Of a stretch of 64,000 nt of DNA, positions 33,804 to 45,197 are shown in pieces. This DNA is from Gnomoniopsis sp. IMI 355080 (taxonomy: Eukaryota; Ascomycota; Sordariomycetes; Diaporthales; Gnomoniaceae). The position numbers and the translations under genes are program-made. Each line of letters begins with the position of its first letter. Positions within the stretch are counted from its first letter, which is position 1. The stretch is from NCBI GenBank assembly GCA_027946555.1, contig JAPEVC010000044.1, positions 1 through 64,000 on the forward strand. The letters run 5' to 3'. Under the pieces are notes generated by a model. It searched no databases. It was given only the letters and a program-made list of their open reading frames with translations, and had not been told where the DNA came from.

Positions 33804-36800
33804 CACCGTATTCTCTGTTTGCAAGAGGCATGTAGTCCTACAGAGATGGTGGTGAAAGACAGCGAGAAAGAGGAGGGGTAAGACTCTGGTGCACACCAGG
33901 CTTTGTCTGGTTTTGTGATCAAGGCAATCTCACGGGCCAAAATATTGTGGAACAATCACGTTGGCCGATTATGCACCAGAGAATATTCAATGCTCTGGGC
34001 TATGTTTCTTCGCTTCTTGTCATTCATTTCGGAACCTGGTACCATATTTGCAATGTCTCTTGTCCTTTTACCGTTGCCTATATACTCAGTAAAAAAGGTT
34101 ATATCAAGCAAGGTTTATTAATGTCCATCATTATTCTTATTTGCTGTCCAGAAGTCCTGATTTACCAGTAACACAGAAGCACCAGCTGCATGCCAGGCCT
34201 CCTTTCCCAAGCTTAGTAGGTATTGAATACGTCTAACACCCACAGAGAGAGTGGGAGTTTTGGAAGGGGAAAGGCAAGCTGCACCAAGATTGCTTAACGC
34301 TCAATGGTACAATCTTGATTCGAGTAAAATATGGAGCACACGTCCGTAGCTTCCCCCATGATATAAGTGTAGATGCTATACAGTAGATTGAGGCTCTGGA
34401 ACTTGATGCTCAGGTACCTAGGTAGGGGGGCGAAAATGAGCCAAGTTCCGACCGTTGCGTCACAGTGCCTCCCAATGTTGCTTCTTCTTCTCCCCTGGGC
34501 CATTGGTACAACTACTGGAGAGGTCAGGGTGGCAACAAGTAGAGTAAGGTAGATATGTCCTGTGAACGCATGGTCAACCTGGGCAAGCCTGGGAGAGACT
34601 ACGGCCTGCTGAACAGGTACACTCTGGCTAGAAACCTTGACTGTCGAGAGAGCTGTCATAGGGGTGGGGGTTGCACTGGAACAATTCAAATCAGTTCAGA
34701 TCCCAGTAGGGAGTGTCAAAGAAGCTCACCCATATCACGTCTAAATCATATATCAGGAGGCAAAGCACCTTAAGTAGCCTTCAGGTAGATAAAAGCTCGA
34801 CCTAAGTAGACTTCTCTGGGACGAACCTCAGGCTATATCAGGAGAATAATCAGCGTGGCATTGAGGTTCGAGGCTGGTGTTTCGAGCCCAGCCGAGGGAG
34901 TTTTTGTTTCTGACGGTGGGAAGTATCTTTTTTTACGTCTCTTTCTTGTTGCTGAACTGGGAGACGGTGGCCAAAATTCCAGCGTTTGGCTACGGGCAAA
35001 TTTTTCTTCACATCTATCGCGATTATAATGGTACTGGCGTTGGAAGTACTGTACTTTCCCTATCTCGTCGTTCGTAGAGAAAGTATTTCGCCCATCCTCA
35101 TCATTTTCGGGGATTATAAGTGGTCCGTACTGGAAGTATAACGAGCAAATTAACTTCTGCTTGCAAGGACTGTGTACCATCGCTATTTCGAGAATGCATA
35201 CGCAAAGCGCAGCCCATCTCAGGATATTTTTTTCTCTTTTTTCTTGTTCTTTTTTTTCTGTGCGGTCTTGGTTTGGGCCCGCCAGATCCACAACTTTTGC
35301 CGCCGATGCGCATTCTTATAATCCGTCTGGGGGCCGGTGCCGCTCTGACGCGGCAACGAACGGCCCGACAGGCTGCTATACTATGTATGCGGCTGAAGTT
35401 AGTAGAGCACTGATGGTATATATATGAAACACTAAGTACCGGGGACTGTTCATCCGGACGATGAGCCGTACTTGGGCAGCCTTGGTCGTCTACCGAGGCG
35501 ACAGCTTCCCAAGGCAAGTGTCGCACATTCGTGAATGCGCCAACATAGTCAGCTGTTGAACACACAATTCTGCTTGTTTTATTCCCTAGCGCGGCGGTCA
35601 TTGTCGTTGCAACTGTTTTCCTCTCACAGCAGGCTCTAATGGCAGGTCATACTTGATAATCTAAGAATCAACCTACAGACCGATCCACTATATCGTGGAA
35701 ATGATATTAACATACGAAGGACGCAACCACTATAAAGTAATACAATTCAAGTAAGGCACTTGTGCGCGACTACGTGGTATCATAACTTTCGGCTTGTCTC
35801 TCACCTACAAGAAAACGTTCTGTCGGACTGTGTCATTATCTTCATGTCGCTGTGATCGACTTTTGCAAACTTGGCCGCAGCGAGTATGTACCACCTAAAC
35901 AGCGTCTCCACATCTCAGGATCTTCCGCAGTCCCCCTTCCTCCGAGTGATCCATAGCGCACGCCCTCGTCGTAGTGTTGCTCAAAAACTAGTACGAAGGG
36001 AGGTAAATACACTGTGTTTGTATTTCAGACCGCTGTATCGTACATACATTGTATGAAGGGGATCTTATTAAGTGGTTCGTCAGCTCCGATTAGGACTAGT
36101 CTTTCATTCTAATAAAGGTGCCCAGGTGGCATTCTTGATATAAGTAGCTATGGCGAGGGTGCGATAATGACGAGATCCAGGGTTATGATGAAGGCATTTC
36201 TGGCCCAAAAGGGAAATAAGGGACGCATTTAGACAAACTCGGGCGAGTTCGTACTGTACGAAGGGTGTCGTACTTGTATTTTTGGCCAAAATACATGTAT
36301 TGTATAATACATGTACTTGAACATCAGCAAACCTACCCTAGGGTACGTCGTTAGCTTATTAAGCTTGGCCGCTGGTCCCTGATTTGCTACTGCAAGTCCC
36401 GTTGCCAATTTCCAAACGGTGACAACCGAATTTCTCATGGGCATAATCAGCATCGTAGACAAGAATGATTTGGTGGGTTCGTATATGTTAAGCAGCAAGT
36501 TGCGCAACGCCTGCACACTTATGATGTAAGGCATGGGACACGCCAAAGCCTCCGCCGAAAGAGAGCGTTGGTCCTTCCAAAGCTGATAGGTTTCCTCACA
36601 ACCTAGTATCTGAGACTAGATCTGAGCTGCAGAAGCCCGCCCTCGGCTTGAATATGACAGTCAGCCCATCTTGACCCGCCGTCGCTATGTCATATGGGTA
36701 GAGTTGATGCTCGTCTCGCCTACCCCTTCCATCCTTCCTTCCTGGCTCACCCTCGCCAAGCCTACTAGCCTCTCCAAGCGGTTTCTGGAAACCAAAGTAT

Positions 36801-37263
36801 CATATTGTCTTCGTCATGATGAAGCTTATCTCATGATATGCCCTGTCAACCCGCCGGAGTTTGGACCCGGCCCTAGCCGCCGGCTCTATGACTGTTGGCT
36901 ATATGTTGCATAAAGCCTTAGCAATATTCTGCAAATTTTCATATAACTGGCCATGGTACAGGCTCTCGGTACTTTCAACACGTGGGTCTATGAAGTCCCA
37001 GACACTATTTGTGCCGCTAAATCGGAGATGGATGATTCGATTGTGATTCAGTTGACCGGCGAGCTCGAGATGACAAGTAATTGACACAGCCGGCAGAGCA
37101 TATTCGTTAGTGTCACGCTGTAGAAGAAAATTGTGCCATGACCTTCGGTGACAAAACTGTTTACTTGGTAGGAACGAGTAGCAGATCAACAATGTGTTGG
37201 GATCTGGAAGACGGATAATGCTGGGATATGATCGATAGAAAGAATCACTCCAGGATTCTTAAA
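33804..37263. other. Long AT-richer intergenic stretch with decayed repeat
   Basis: 3.5 kb without a supportable protein gene. Frames such as 34294-34689 minus and 34833-35601 minus are biased or derive from the tRNA-like relic. It contains TACCTAGGTA at 34415-34424, the tRNA-Asn-like relic at 34850-35015, oligo-T tracts at 35228-35260 and AT-rich runs near 34000-34160. It looks like decayed, gene-poor DNA. Confidence 0.5.
34850..35015 (+). pseudogene. Decayed copy of tRNA-Asn 3' half plus downstream flank
   Basis: The stretch ATCAGCGTGGCATTGAGG, then GGTGTTTCGAGCCCAGCC, then GAGGGAG plus oligo-T, matches the intron end, T arm, acceptor 3' strand and terminator of the intact tRNA at 28540-28600. 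Similarity continues past the terminator: TTGCTGAACTGGGAGACGG here against TTGCTAAGAAATGGGAAACGG at 28632. CCAGCGTTTGGCTACGGGC also matches GCAGCGTTGGGCGACGGCC. The 5' half of the tRNA is missing, so it cannot fold or function as a tRNA. Confidence 0.75.
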
Positions 37264-39898
37264 TCAAGTGGGATTGTCTATAAGCATACAGCCTGTTAGT
37301 TATAATACCAATACGCTTGCGTTATGAGACCGAAAGCCGTACCTTGAGACTGGGTTGAGTCTCCACGCTCTGTCTTATAGGTATGAGAGGCCTGCGGCAA
37401 CGACTCAACCTGCTTCAACAATTCAGCCTGATGATTTGAAATCGAGTCGGAGTATGGCGTAGCCTGTTGGCCAGAGGGAAGGCCGCTCTTATATTGGTAC
37501 TCTTGGTGGTTGTCGTAGCTGGTATCTGAATTGTAGGGTGAAGAAGGCCGAGTGATCCCTGGACAGACTATATCGAAAATAGCATACCACTGCCGCTCGG
37601 CACTGCTTCTAAATGGTGTGTTTCGCAGTTGGAGCGTGATGGCATCCGGTCTTAGGAAAGGGGGATGGCTGCCCGGACAGCCGGTCCCAATATGTGAGTC
37701 CCATTCTCGAGGATCTTTGAATCCGGTTCCGCAGGAAGCACAAAAGAGAGGCTTGAGAGGCTGGTTGTGCCGCCGAGCGAGGTGCTGCTTGACGTCCCTG
37801 ATACGTGACAATGTGTATCTCGCACAATCCCGATGAAGATCAGGGTCTTTCTTCAAGAAGGGGCAGGCAAATGAAACAGTACTAGCAGTAGGTCTAATAA
37901 CTGTTAGGGATTCGGACTTGGCCAAGCGCCGACGCAAGTGGGGCCTGCCCGACTCGTTGTCCTCGCCATGAGGGCGCTTTTTGACATCCGTACTCGCAGT
38001 TACGTCAGATGGTGAGTAGACGGACTGTCCCTGTTGAATGTCTGTGTTTGCTGACCATGGGCTGTCTGATGACCGTGGGACACTTCCGACGTACTCATTA
38101 CTGCTTGAATCGAATGGCAATTTGACTAGAAGAATCCCTTGTCAGTTATGAAGTTAAAGAGGAGGTTCACTTGTCGGACACAAGTGGACGATGAGGACAA
38201 AGGGCGACTAAGTATAAGATCGCGTGAAGACCTACAGTGATTATCAGGAAACCCCTGTATCCTATCATCGAACGATACGAACCTCGTATTACCGATTAGA
38301 CCACCGCAGGCCTCACCGCTGTGCGGCGAAGGAAGAAAAAAACCGAGAGGCATCTGACGAGTGTCTGTTGCCTCCTTGGATGGAGGCAGCGGATGTGGCA
38401 TGTGTATGCCGCCAGGCGTCTCGTGGACCACATGAGATGTTCTGGGATCCGCTCGGGAATCTACACTTTTCTCATTTGAAGACCTGTGAAATACAGGCAG
38501 CTGGCCCATTCTTACTATGATGTCGATAAAAATGTCCCGAGACGGTAAGACGTATGCAGACAAACTGCCTGACACTCCCATGATTATGTGGCCGTAAAAG
38601 CCACCGGTCACAGTATCGACGACCGCTGATCCAGAGTCACCAGTCTGTATACTCTCATGTAGAAGCACTGTAAGTATTGACCTGAACTCGACTGACCCTG
38701 ATGTCTTCAGAGAAGTTGAATCTGGGAGGAGTACGCCAGAGATAGGTCCTCGATTGGCCATGACCGTGATGTCGATATTTGAACCACTGACGGTAGCAAT
38801 ATCGGCAACTTCAATACCCGCAGACCCACTGCCGAGGGCAAATGTCCCTTCGAGGTGAGCATTGTAGCTTGAAGTAGTCCACTCCTCTTCTGGGAGCTTC
38901 ACCAAACAATAATCGAGACCGATAGCTTCATAGCTTGAAATTGGAAACGTGCTGAGCAGTGTGTTCGAGATATGCTCTGGCGATGCTTGATGTTCCGCAG
39001 CATCTGTCCTTCTTCCGGGATCCGGAATGGTGCGTCGTTGGGGCTCGAAGCTTTCAAACTCGTCAGGCGATCCTGAGGAGCTCAGGGACGCTGATTGCTG
39101 GAGGTCTTGTGCAAGGTCCGCATCACTTGTTGTGTCCTCGGGCTCGCTCATGCTGCCCCTACTCAGGACCATGTGGCTGACACTATCTTCTTCCGTATCA
39201 GATTGGCCGTCAAAGTTGCAGTCATCGAGATCCGAGTTATCCACTGGCAAGACCTCCTCGACTGATGTCTTGCACATGGCATGGGCAACTGTCAACTGGT
39301 AGACGTCTTCTCCAAGACGAATGATAGGCCCACCCGTTGCATACTGTGCCATAGTTCCTTGTTGGTAGAATGCAAGCTTTCTGCCAATTCCTGGCCTTGA
39401 TACACCAAAGACCTCGATCATCTGTTGACTCTGGCGGGCTTGCGTATTTGATGTGGTGGTGGGAAACTGCAATTCGTCATTGCCTAGGTTTCGTGGAACG
39501 CCATCTGTTTCCAAAGGGAATTTATTCGAACCGAGTCCAAACCCGCTGTTTTCATCCTCATCAAGCAGGCCGCTCTCCCTGACCAGGTCCTGGGCATCGT
39601 CGCGGGTCTTCTTATCGTAGCAGCAAATCATCACCATCGGGTTGGCTTTCTCCTCATTCCTTCCAATTATATAGAGTTTGATGAAGAGGTCCTCGCCTTC
39701 TGGCGGTTTTGTATGGCGCAATATTCTCAGAATCTCAGGCCTGATCACGTCGTTGTACCTTTCTAGCGCTGGCCCTTTTGCAAACCACGCCATGGACGAC
39801 CCAATTCTTCGCGTGCAGTTGTTGACAGTGACTTCTTTGCCCATTGAAGCTTTGATATCTGGCCAGGTTGGTAGAGTCTTCTTGTAGAATGGCGACAT
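37264..39898 (-). CDS. Trypsin-like serine protease fused by splicing to fungal C2H2-type zinc-finger region
   Basis: Predicted exons are 39898-38182, 38125-37343 and 37277-37264, giving 837 aa. The start is the first ATG of the frame. Residues about 35-115 form an N-terminal module (LFIKLYIIGRNEEKANP and CCYDKKTRDDAQDLV) seen in several fungal proteins of unknown role. A trypsin-like fold follows with LTVAHAM (His206), YEAIGLDYCLVKL (Asp329) and QTGDSGSAVVD (Ser422), with an acidic Ser-rich insert between His and Asp. The second exon has no ATG of its own and a stop just upstream, so it must be spliced on. It encodes CPFLKKDPDLHRDC, RIRDVKQHLARRH, CASCGTGF and DSHIGTGC, the fungal zinc-binding region. 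The 56-nt intron has a weak GTGTCC donor but good CTGAC and TTCTAG signals. The third exon encodes only a few residues. It may link proteolysis to nucleic-acid or partner binding; the fusion itself needs transcript proof. Confidence 0.7.
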
Positions 39899-40611
39899 AT
39901 CTGGAAACGAACGTGAAATTTCAGAGATTTGCGTTATACGGCATAAGGTAGTGGACGGGATGGAGGGCCTGGCCTGGCCCGCCTGGCGCCTGAGAGCAGT
40001 TACTTGTTGGGACGACCACACTGATTAGGAACAGGCTTGCGCCACATGCAAGCACCTAAAGTCTCGAATTTCGGTCGAAGATTGATAGAACATCAATGAT
40101 TGATCATGTGGAGACAATGCCTGGGCCTGGTAGATGTTGCCGGAAGTTGCGCTTGCTATTTTTTCGCCAGAGCTTCGAACTATGGGAAACTCTAGGTCTC
40201 ACGGCATGCGAGGGACATGTATACAAGCTTTGGTAAGCCTGCTAAGCTCAAACGAGGGAGGTCCAGCCGAGTGTGCCTTGCCAGCCACCGTGTCAGGCGC
40301 AGCATGCCGCATGCATTCAATAGTCCTGAAGAAGCCCGAAGGGCATGATGGCGGCTATGCCAGCGGGTCAGCTGCGAAGCGTGGCCATTGAATGTACAAG
40401 AAAAACCCGGTGGCTGCATGATCCCATTTAAAGAAGCGAGACGTGCGAATTGGACATCCCATACTTGTATCAACCCAAGCAGTCTATACCGGGCTAGAAA
40501 TTTATTGTCTCGCTTCTCAACGTTGTAGTTTCGAAATTTCTTGAAGCAAACACCCTTTCTCAGCTTGGACGCCTAGGAGATTTTGAAAATCCTGAGATCT
40601 AGACTCATCCG
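39899..40611. promoter_or_regulatory. Shared upstream region of protease/zinc-finger and membrane-anchored genes
   Basis: 713 bp between head-to-head starts. The frame of the protease gene stays open to 40021 but without an ATG. No other gene is seen. The shared promoter is inferred from geometry. Confidence 0.35.
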
Positions 40612-41756
40612 ATGGCTAATCATGCATTATCTCCATTGAAAAAAGGCATTGTAACATCTCTTTGGAATGAGCGACTCCAAGATAGTAGCCACAAGCTTTG
40701 CAACGGCGATCCGGTGCAACTTCTACAGCACGAGGCCTATGTACGACGTGTCGAACGTTTGAAGGCCATTATTTCCCAGGAAATGGGTTTGCAGGACATT
40801 TTGAACGATGTTGCGTTGATATTAGACATCTCTGAGCACCTCCAGAACAATCTGTCCAAGTCCGAAATCGTTACTGATAGTCAGGTCAAATTCGGCAATA
40901 GGCAACATCAACTGGAAGCTCACTATTTCGAGGAAATCGTCATCTACACTGCGCGAATTTTAAGTATGGTGACGATCGGGCGCCACTTGGGTGAGACAGA
41001 GGACCCCGGAGCACATTTTCTGTGGCCCTCTGGATCTCTTCGAGACTGCATTGAAGGTTATTTCACCGACGTCAGCAAATCGACTTGCGCGAACGTGAAG
41101 TTCTCCAAGTCTTTCAATGCTTGGACCATTCACAGAGTCGGCGGAATCAAAATTCAATTCACAGAAGACCTTTCAAAGCATCTGCGGTTGACGGACAATG
41201 ACACTGCCGTGCTTATATTTCATCACGCGTCTTTCCTCGAGTGTCAACGCCCAACGTAAACCACACCCTTGAAATAAGCATAGTCCTACCAATTGACCTT
41301 TGCTGACTTGCTGCAAGAAACTCGATACTACCTGACGGACTAGCGAAAGAGACGTTGGAAACCCTCGCGCTTTTGTTTCCTGAGGCAGAGCTTACCAGAT
41401 CCCGACGAGGGAACCGCAAAATGGCGAGCTGGTTCCAAGGACTATGTGACGAATACGAACGCCATGATCGTATAGTTGATGGCAGGGTGGCGAAATGTGG
41501 GGACTTGATCACGTCGAGTAACCGCCAGAGCCAGAAATTCAAGTTCTGGAGAGACAGGCTTGTGACACTCAAAGAGGCATACGATGAGGCTACCCCCAGA
41601 ACGCCTTCACAATGGTGGTATGACCGTCGGAACGGGGTCCAATGGTATACGTTCTGGGTTGCTATTGTCGTCCTGCTTCTGACTGTCTTCTTCGGCGTTG
41701 TCCAATCTCTGGAGGGAGCACTGCAGGTCTACAAAGCTTACCACCCCTCACGATAG
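40612..41756 (+). CDS. Fungal protein with C-terminal membrane anchor (WYDRRN-x-VQWYTFW family)
   Basis: Two exons: 40612-41255 and 41318-41756, giving 360 aa. The intron is 62 nt with a GTAAAC donor, CTGAC branch site and CAAG acceptor, and joins QRPT to NSILPDGLAKETLETLALLF. The N-terminal 230 residues are mostly helical and polar. The middle has IQFTEDLSKHLRLTDNDTAV and FHHASFLECQ. The tail carries FKFWRDRLVTLKEAYDEA and WWYDRRNGVQWYTFW, followed by one membrane helix (VAIVVLLLTVFFGVVQSL) and ALQVYKAYH at the end. I recognise this as a widespread, multicopy, uncharacterised family of filamentous fungi. The single C-terminal helix suggests tail anchoring. It is divergent from the protease/zinc-finger gene. 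Confidence 0.82.
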
Positions 41757-42643
41757 CGCAGTGCCCCGGGTACACTTCCTGAAGTGCATCTAACATCATC
41801 GGCCCGGCGCGATGTATGACACAGTGTTTGACGCCGGGAACAGAAATCGTTCGTAACCAAGTCACGAGGCGGCCACGCGGGCCACGCCCGAAGGGCAAGT
41901 CATGGTGCTCAAATTGACCTCTTTGACTGCTCGTCGATGATGTCCATAGTAGTCCTCTTATGCGAATGCCTTTCCATAGCATTATGCCATTTGTTCACAT
42001 GGTGCCATTTATTTGAATGGTCTGCTGTACCGGGCGAGTGGCTGCGTAGGTGAGGGGTGGGGGAAGGCAAAGGCCAGGGCCAAGAGCGGCGATAAGGAAT
42101 TTTGATAAGTTTCCCGGCCTCTAATTAGCTACTCCGTTCAACTTATTTAAGGCAGCACGCGGGATTATAACTATATTAATTGTCACTAAGAAAGTAACGG
42201 AACTCCTTACGATATTCCATATCAGGGTTATATTCCAAAGGGGGGGGGGGGTATTCCAAAACAGGGGTATCTACTGTATACAGCACGGCTGTTGGAATAG
42301 TGGCATTGGTGTTGCGGCTCTACGGATCCCCAGACATACGGACGGGATCTGGCTGATATAATCAGCCCGGGGCATAAAAGGTCGTCCGTACGGATCACAG
42401 TTTCTAGTTCTACTTTCTTAGGCAATGAAGAATTGAACCTACTGTTTTATTATATTGCTTTTACTTGTGATTACGCTTTTGTACGTACGTACTTCAAAGC
42501 CCATTCATCAACGGCGATATTAATATTCGGCACTGACCGCGGCGTGCCTACTACAATTTCCCTCACTAAACCTACAATCTGCTATCAAATAGCACGACAC
42601 CTAGTCAGCTTTCATGCTGTAAACGTTCATGTGAGGAAGAACT
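41757..42643. other. Intergenic, no gene seen
   Basis: About 0.9 kb with a poly-G run at 42240-42250 and near-palindromic GTACGTACGTAC at 42481-42492. It holds the promoter of the next gene and no other supportable feature. Confidence 0.6.
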
Positions 42644-44560
42644 ATGGAAGAGGAGGTCACACCCAATGCATCCCAGTTCAGGACGTATTTCGAACACGGG
42701 TTTCACTTATGGTCGCGCCACCTGCACGGCGTGTCGACAGCGCCAGCGCGAAAGGAAATTGCCCAGACCTGCTTTTCGATGATACATAACGCGTTCCCAT
42801 ACCACCCAAGCTGGCCCTCCGACTTAAAACTCAGTAAATCTTCCGCGTCTTGGCTAGCTACTGGTGCCTCGACTTGGAGCACTTCGGCAAACAAAACAGC
42901 ATCAGATTCAGAGACTGCATTTTGCCCTGGACTGCCGTGCCTCCCGCCCCAGAAACGTACTTTCGTCGTCACCAAGACGAAACCTACAAGACTCAGTCTG
43001 GGGAAGGAGTTGGACATCAGTTACACCGCATGGCCCGACTCCAAACATGCGCCCAACAATGATCATACCGCTGTCCTTGTCCTTGCATGGGCATACATTT
43101 TGTCCGCGAGATGGACAGAACTCATTCCAGGGGCGGATCCAATGCAGTATACTGAAAACAAACAAAGCACAGGCCAGGAAGACCAGTCGGATATCACTGT
43201 CTCTATACATGCCGTGAGCGACGAGGCCAAACGGTGGTGGAAAGCCGTACTGGCTACGGGCCGGGGTTGGCGAGCCACGGTCACGAACTCAGATGGTTCA
43301 AGGCTCTGTTCCCCGTGGTCTACACGGTTATCTTCGAGGCAGCCCTTGACACCTGTCTTTTCTGGGGATGAAGACGCCCCCATGGAATGCTCAGGTTCTG
43401 CCGCAGATTTTGCCACTGCACTTGGCTATCTTACTGAACACTGCACTTTCCATCATCTCGAATATCAAAGTTGTGCAGCGTTGTCGACTGTTTTGTTCCT
43501 TCCTCTCGTACAACGGAATGGTATGGAGCTCCCTACTCCCCGAACCCTTCCTCCCAGCACACAATCTGGGGAACCAAGGCCGCAGAAACGTACGAAGGCG
43601 CATGAGGAATGCCCAACCATCGCCCAGGTGGACAAATTAATGGCACTGTCTTGCAACACTCGGGGTATAGAATCTCTACTTTTGAGCACTTTCTTTGACC
43701 CAGGTGTTCCGTGCAACGCAGTGAGCCCTTTCTTGCAGGGCACATTTGCAGTCTTGGATGGTATTCTACATGATCGCACCCTACTCATGCACACTTTGAT
43801 GCACCGGAAGCCGGTATTGGGCTTTCTATGGGCGGGAGCCATGATCTCAGGAGCTCATGAATCATTGATAGAGAGGACTAGGTATGGGAGCACAGAGGTG
43901 GACCTGCTTGCGGCAGCGTGGACGGGTACCATATGCACGTTCATGCAGCTGCCCATCTCCACAGCCGCATCTAGTCGCATTCGACGCGAAGACGAATGCA
44001 GACTGGCCTATCTAGCTTCTACGGAATACCAGTCGAATATTCCAACATCTCCTTGGAAGCCGTTTGGCAGCACAGCTCTCAAGGACGCTGAGCTAGAAGT
44101 ACAAATCCACGCGGGTTGCCAAGGTCACGGTCTTCAGTACCGGAGCTGGGCATGGGACTGCTGGAAAGATGGAAAATTGGTGTATGTCGACTGCCAGCCA
44201 ACTGGGTTGGACGACTGGTATGTCGAACTCCGCGTTCCATCGCTTCCTGACAGCGTACCGCCTGTCAACGAGGTGCCTTACGATAAGCTGTGTCTAGAAG
44301 ATGACATCGCCTCCAGTAACGCCACGCTGAACATCTTCTTGTGGCTTCGTCGCGGGGGATTTGCCTCTGGTGAGCAGCACATTCGGAGACATGAATGGCT
44401 GTGTGAGGTTCTGGACGAAGAGGAAGAAGAGGCTGGTGAGTCTTGGCCTGATGATGAGGGTGAGTTGTCTGTGGGTAGGAAGCGACCAAAGTCAGATGTG
44501 CCCCAACCGAGGATTGGAAAATGGCTTGCAATGCAGCCAAGGAGAGAGAATTCAATCTGA
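42644..44560 (+). CDS. Conserved-looking hypothetical protein, 638 aa
   Basis: Long single-exon frame from an ATG (MEEEVTPNASQ) to TGA. I do not recognise a named domain. The composition is that of a globular protein with many Trp and Cys: AVLVLAWAYILSARWTELIP near residue 150, WWKAVLATGRGWRATV near 205, a Cys/His-containing segment EHCTFHHLEYQSCAALS, and LGFLWAGAMISGAH near 395. It ends in a highly acidic stretch (EEEEEAGESW, DDEGE) and a basic tail (GRKRPKS). There is no signal peptide or clear TM helix, so it is probably intracellular. Frame length, absence of stops and sensible composition argue strongly for a real gene. The position next to HET- and zinc-finger-type genes hints at, but does not show, a role in recognition. 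Confidence 0.8.
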   Translation: MEEEVTPNASQFRTYFEHGFHLWSRHLHGVSTAPARKEIAQTCFSMIHNAFPYHPSWPSDLKLSKSSASWLATGASTWSTSANKTASDSETAFCPGLPCLPPQKRTFVVTKTKPTRLSLGKELDISYTAWPDSKHAPNNDHTAVLVLAWAYILSARWTELIPGADPMQYTENKQSTGQEDQSDITVSIHAVSDEAKRWWKAVLATGRGWRATVTNSDGSRLCSPWSTRLSSRQPLTPVFSGDEDAPMECSGSAADFATALGYLTEHCTFHHLEYQSCAALSTVLFLPLVQRNGMELPTPRTLPPSTQSGEPRPQKRTKAHEECPTIAQVDKLMALSCNTRGIESLLLSTFFDPGVPCNAVSPFLQGTFAVLDGILHDRTLLMHTLMHRKPVLGFLWAGAMISGAHESLIERTRYGSTEVDLLAAAWTGTICTFMQLPISTAASSRIRREDECRLAYLASTEYQSNIPTSPWKPFGSTALKDAELEVQIHAGCQGHGLQYRSWAWDCWKDGKLVYVDCQPTGLDDWYVELRVPSLPDSVPPVNEVPYDKLCLEDDIASSNATLNIFLWLRRGGFASGEQHIRRHEWLCEVLDEEEEEAGESWPDDEGELSVGRKRPKSDVPQPRIGKWLAMQPRRENSI

Positions 44561-45197
44561 AAGATCTGATTCTGCATGTGAGCTTTGTGTCGGGGGTTCA
44601 GGGAGGCAGTGGAAAAGACAAGGATGAGATCATTACAGCACATCCGAGAAGGGACATAAAGGTGGCGGGCCCGGCTGGGAGTAGTCCGCAGCTTTGAAAT
44701 AACTCGGGAAAACTTCTGAGTTCTGCCGCCCATGACTACAGTAGATAGCGAATTTGCTATAGGGATGACCCCAAATGTTTTGGGCTGCAAGCTTTGGTAT
44801 CATTGCTCACTTGTGATAGCTCGCGTAGTCCGCCTGTGATCTGACTGCCACCGAAGGTAACGCAAGAACCAAATTCAGAATCAAACTCGAACCAATCAAT
44901 GTACGTGGAAGACCAGCCTGACCTGTTCCGCAGCCTTGTGCAAAAAATTCAGCACTCGAACCATTACTTTAACACTACGGATCAGTGAGTGTTCAACTAG
45001 GCCGCACTGGTCGATCGGAAGACCATGATGTTTCTTTGCACGGTCGTGTCGTGGAATATATATGTCTATTTAACTTGGAAACTGTGTACCTGCTAACCAA
45101 TACGAGCAGCACGGATCCCTAAGTATATAGAGTTCTGTCTCTGATGCGGGGAGTGAAGATTCTGTCGTACATCACAAACCACTTCCTTTGCCTATAA
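44561..45197. other. Intergenic between convergent genes
   Basis: About 640 bp between the 3' ends of two convergent genes. No feature was seen. Confidence 0.6.

Noticed and set aside
34294..34689. 131-codon minus frame, Thr/Val/Ser-rich
   Set aside because: It has a TACCTAGGTA palindrome in its middle, no signal peptide and no splice-supported extension. I could not support it.
34833..35601. Minus-strand frames across 34.8-35.6 kb
   Set aside because: The C-terminal part (TPSAGLETPAS) derives from the tRNA-like relic and the rest is low-complexity Lys/Glu/Arg from poly-T tracts, so it is not a gene.
42703..43842. Several antisense frames of 100-125 codons opposite the 638-aa gene
   Set aside because: They are shadows of the long coding frame, without motifs.
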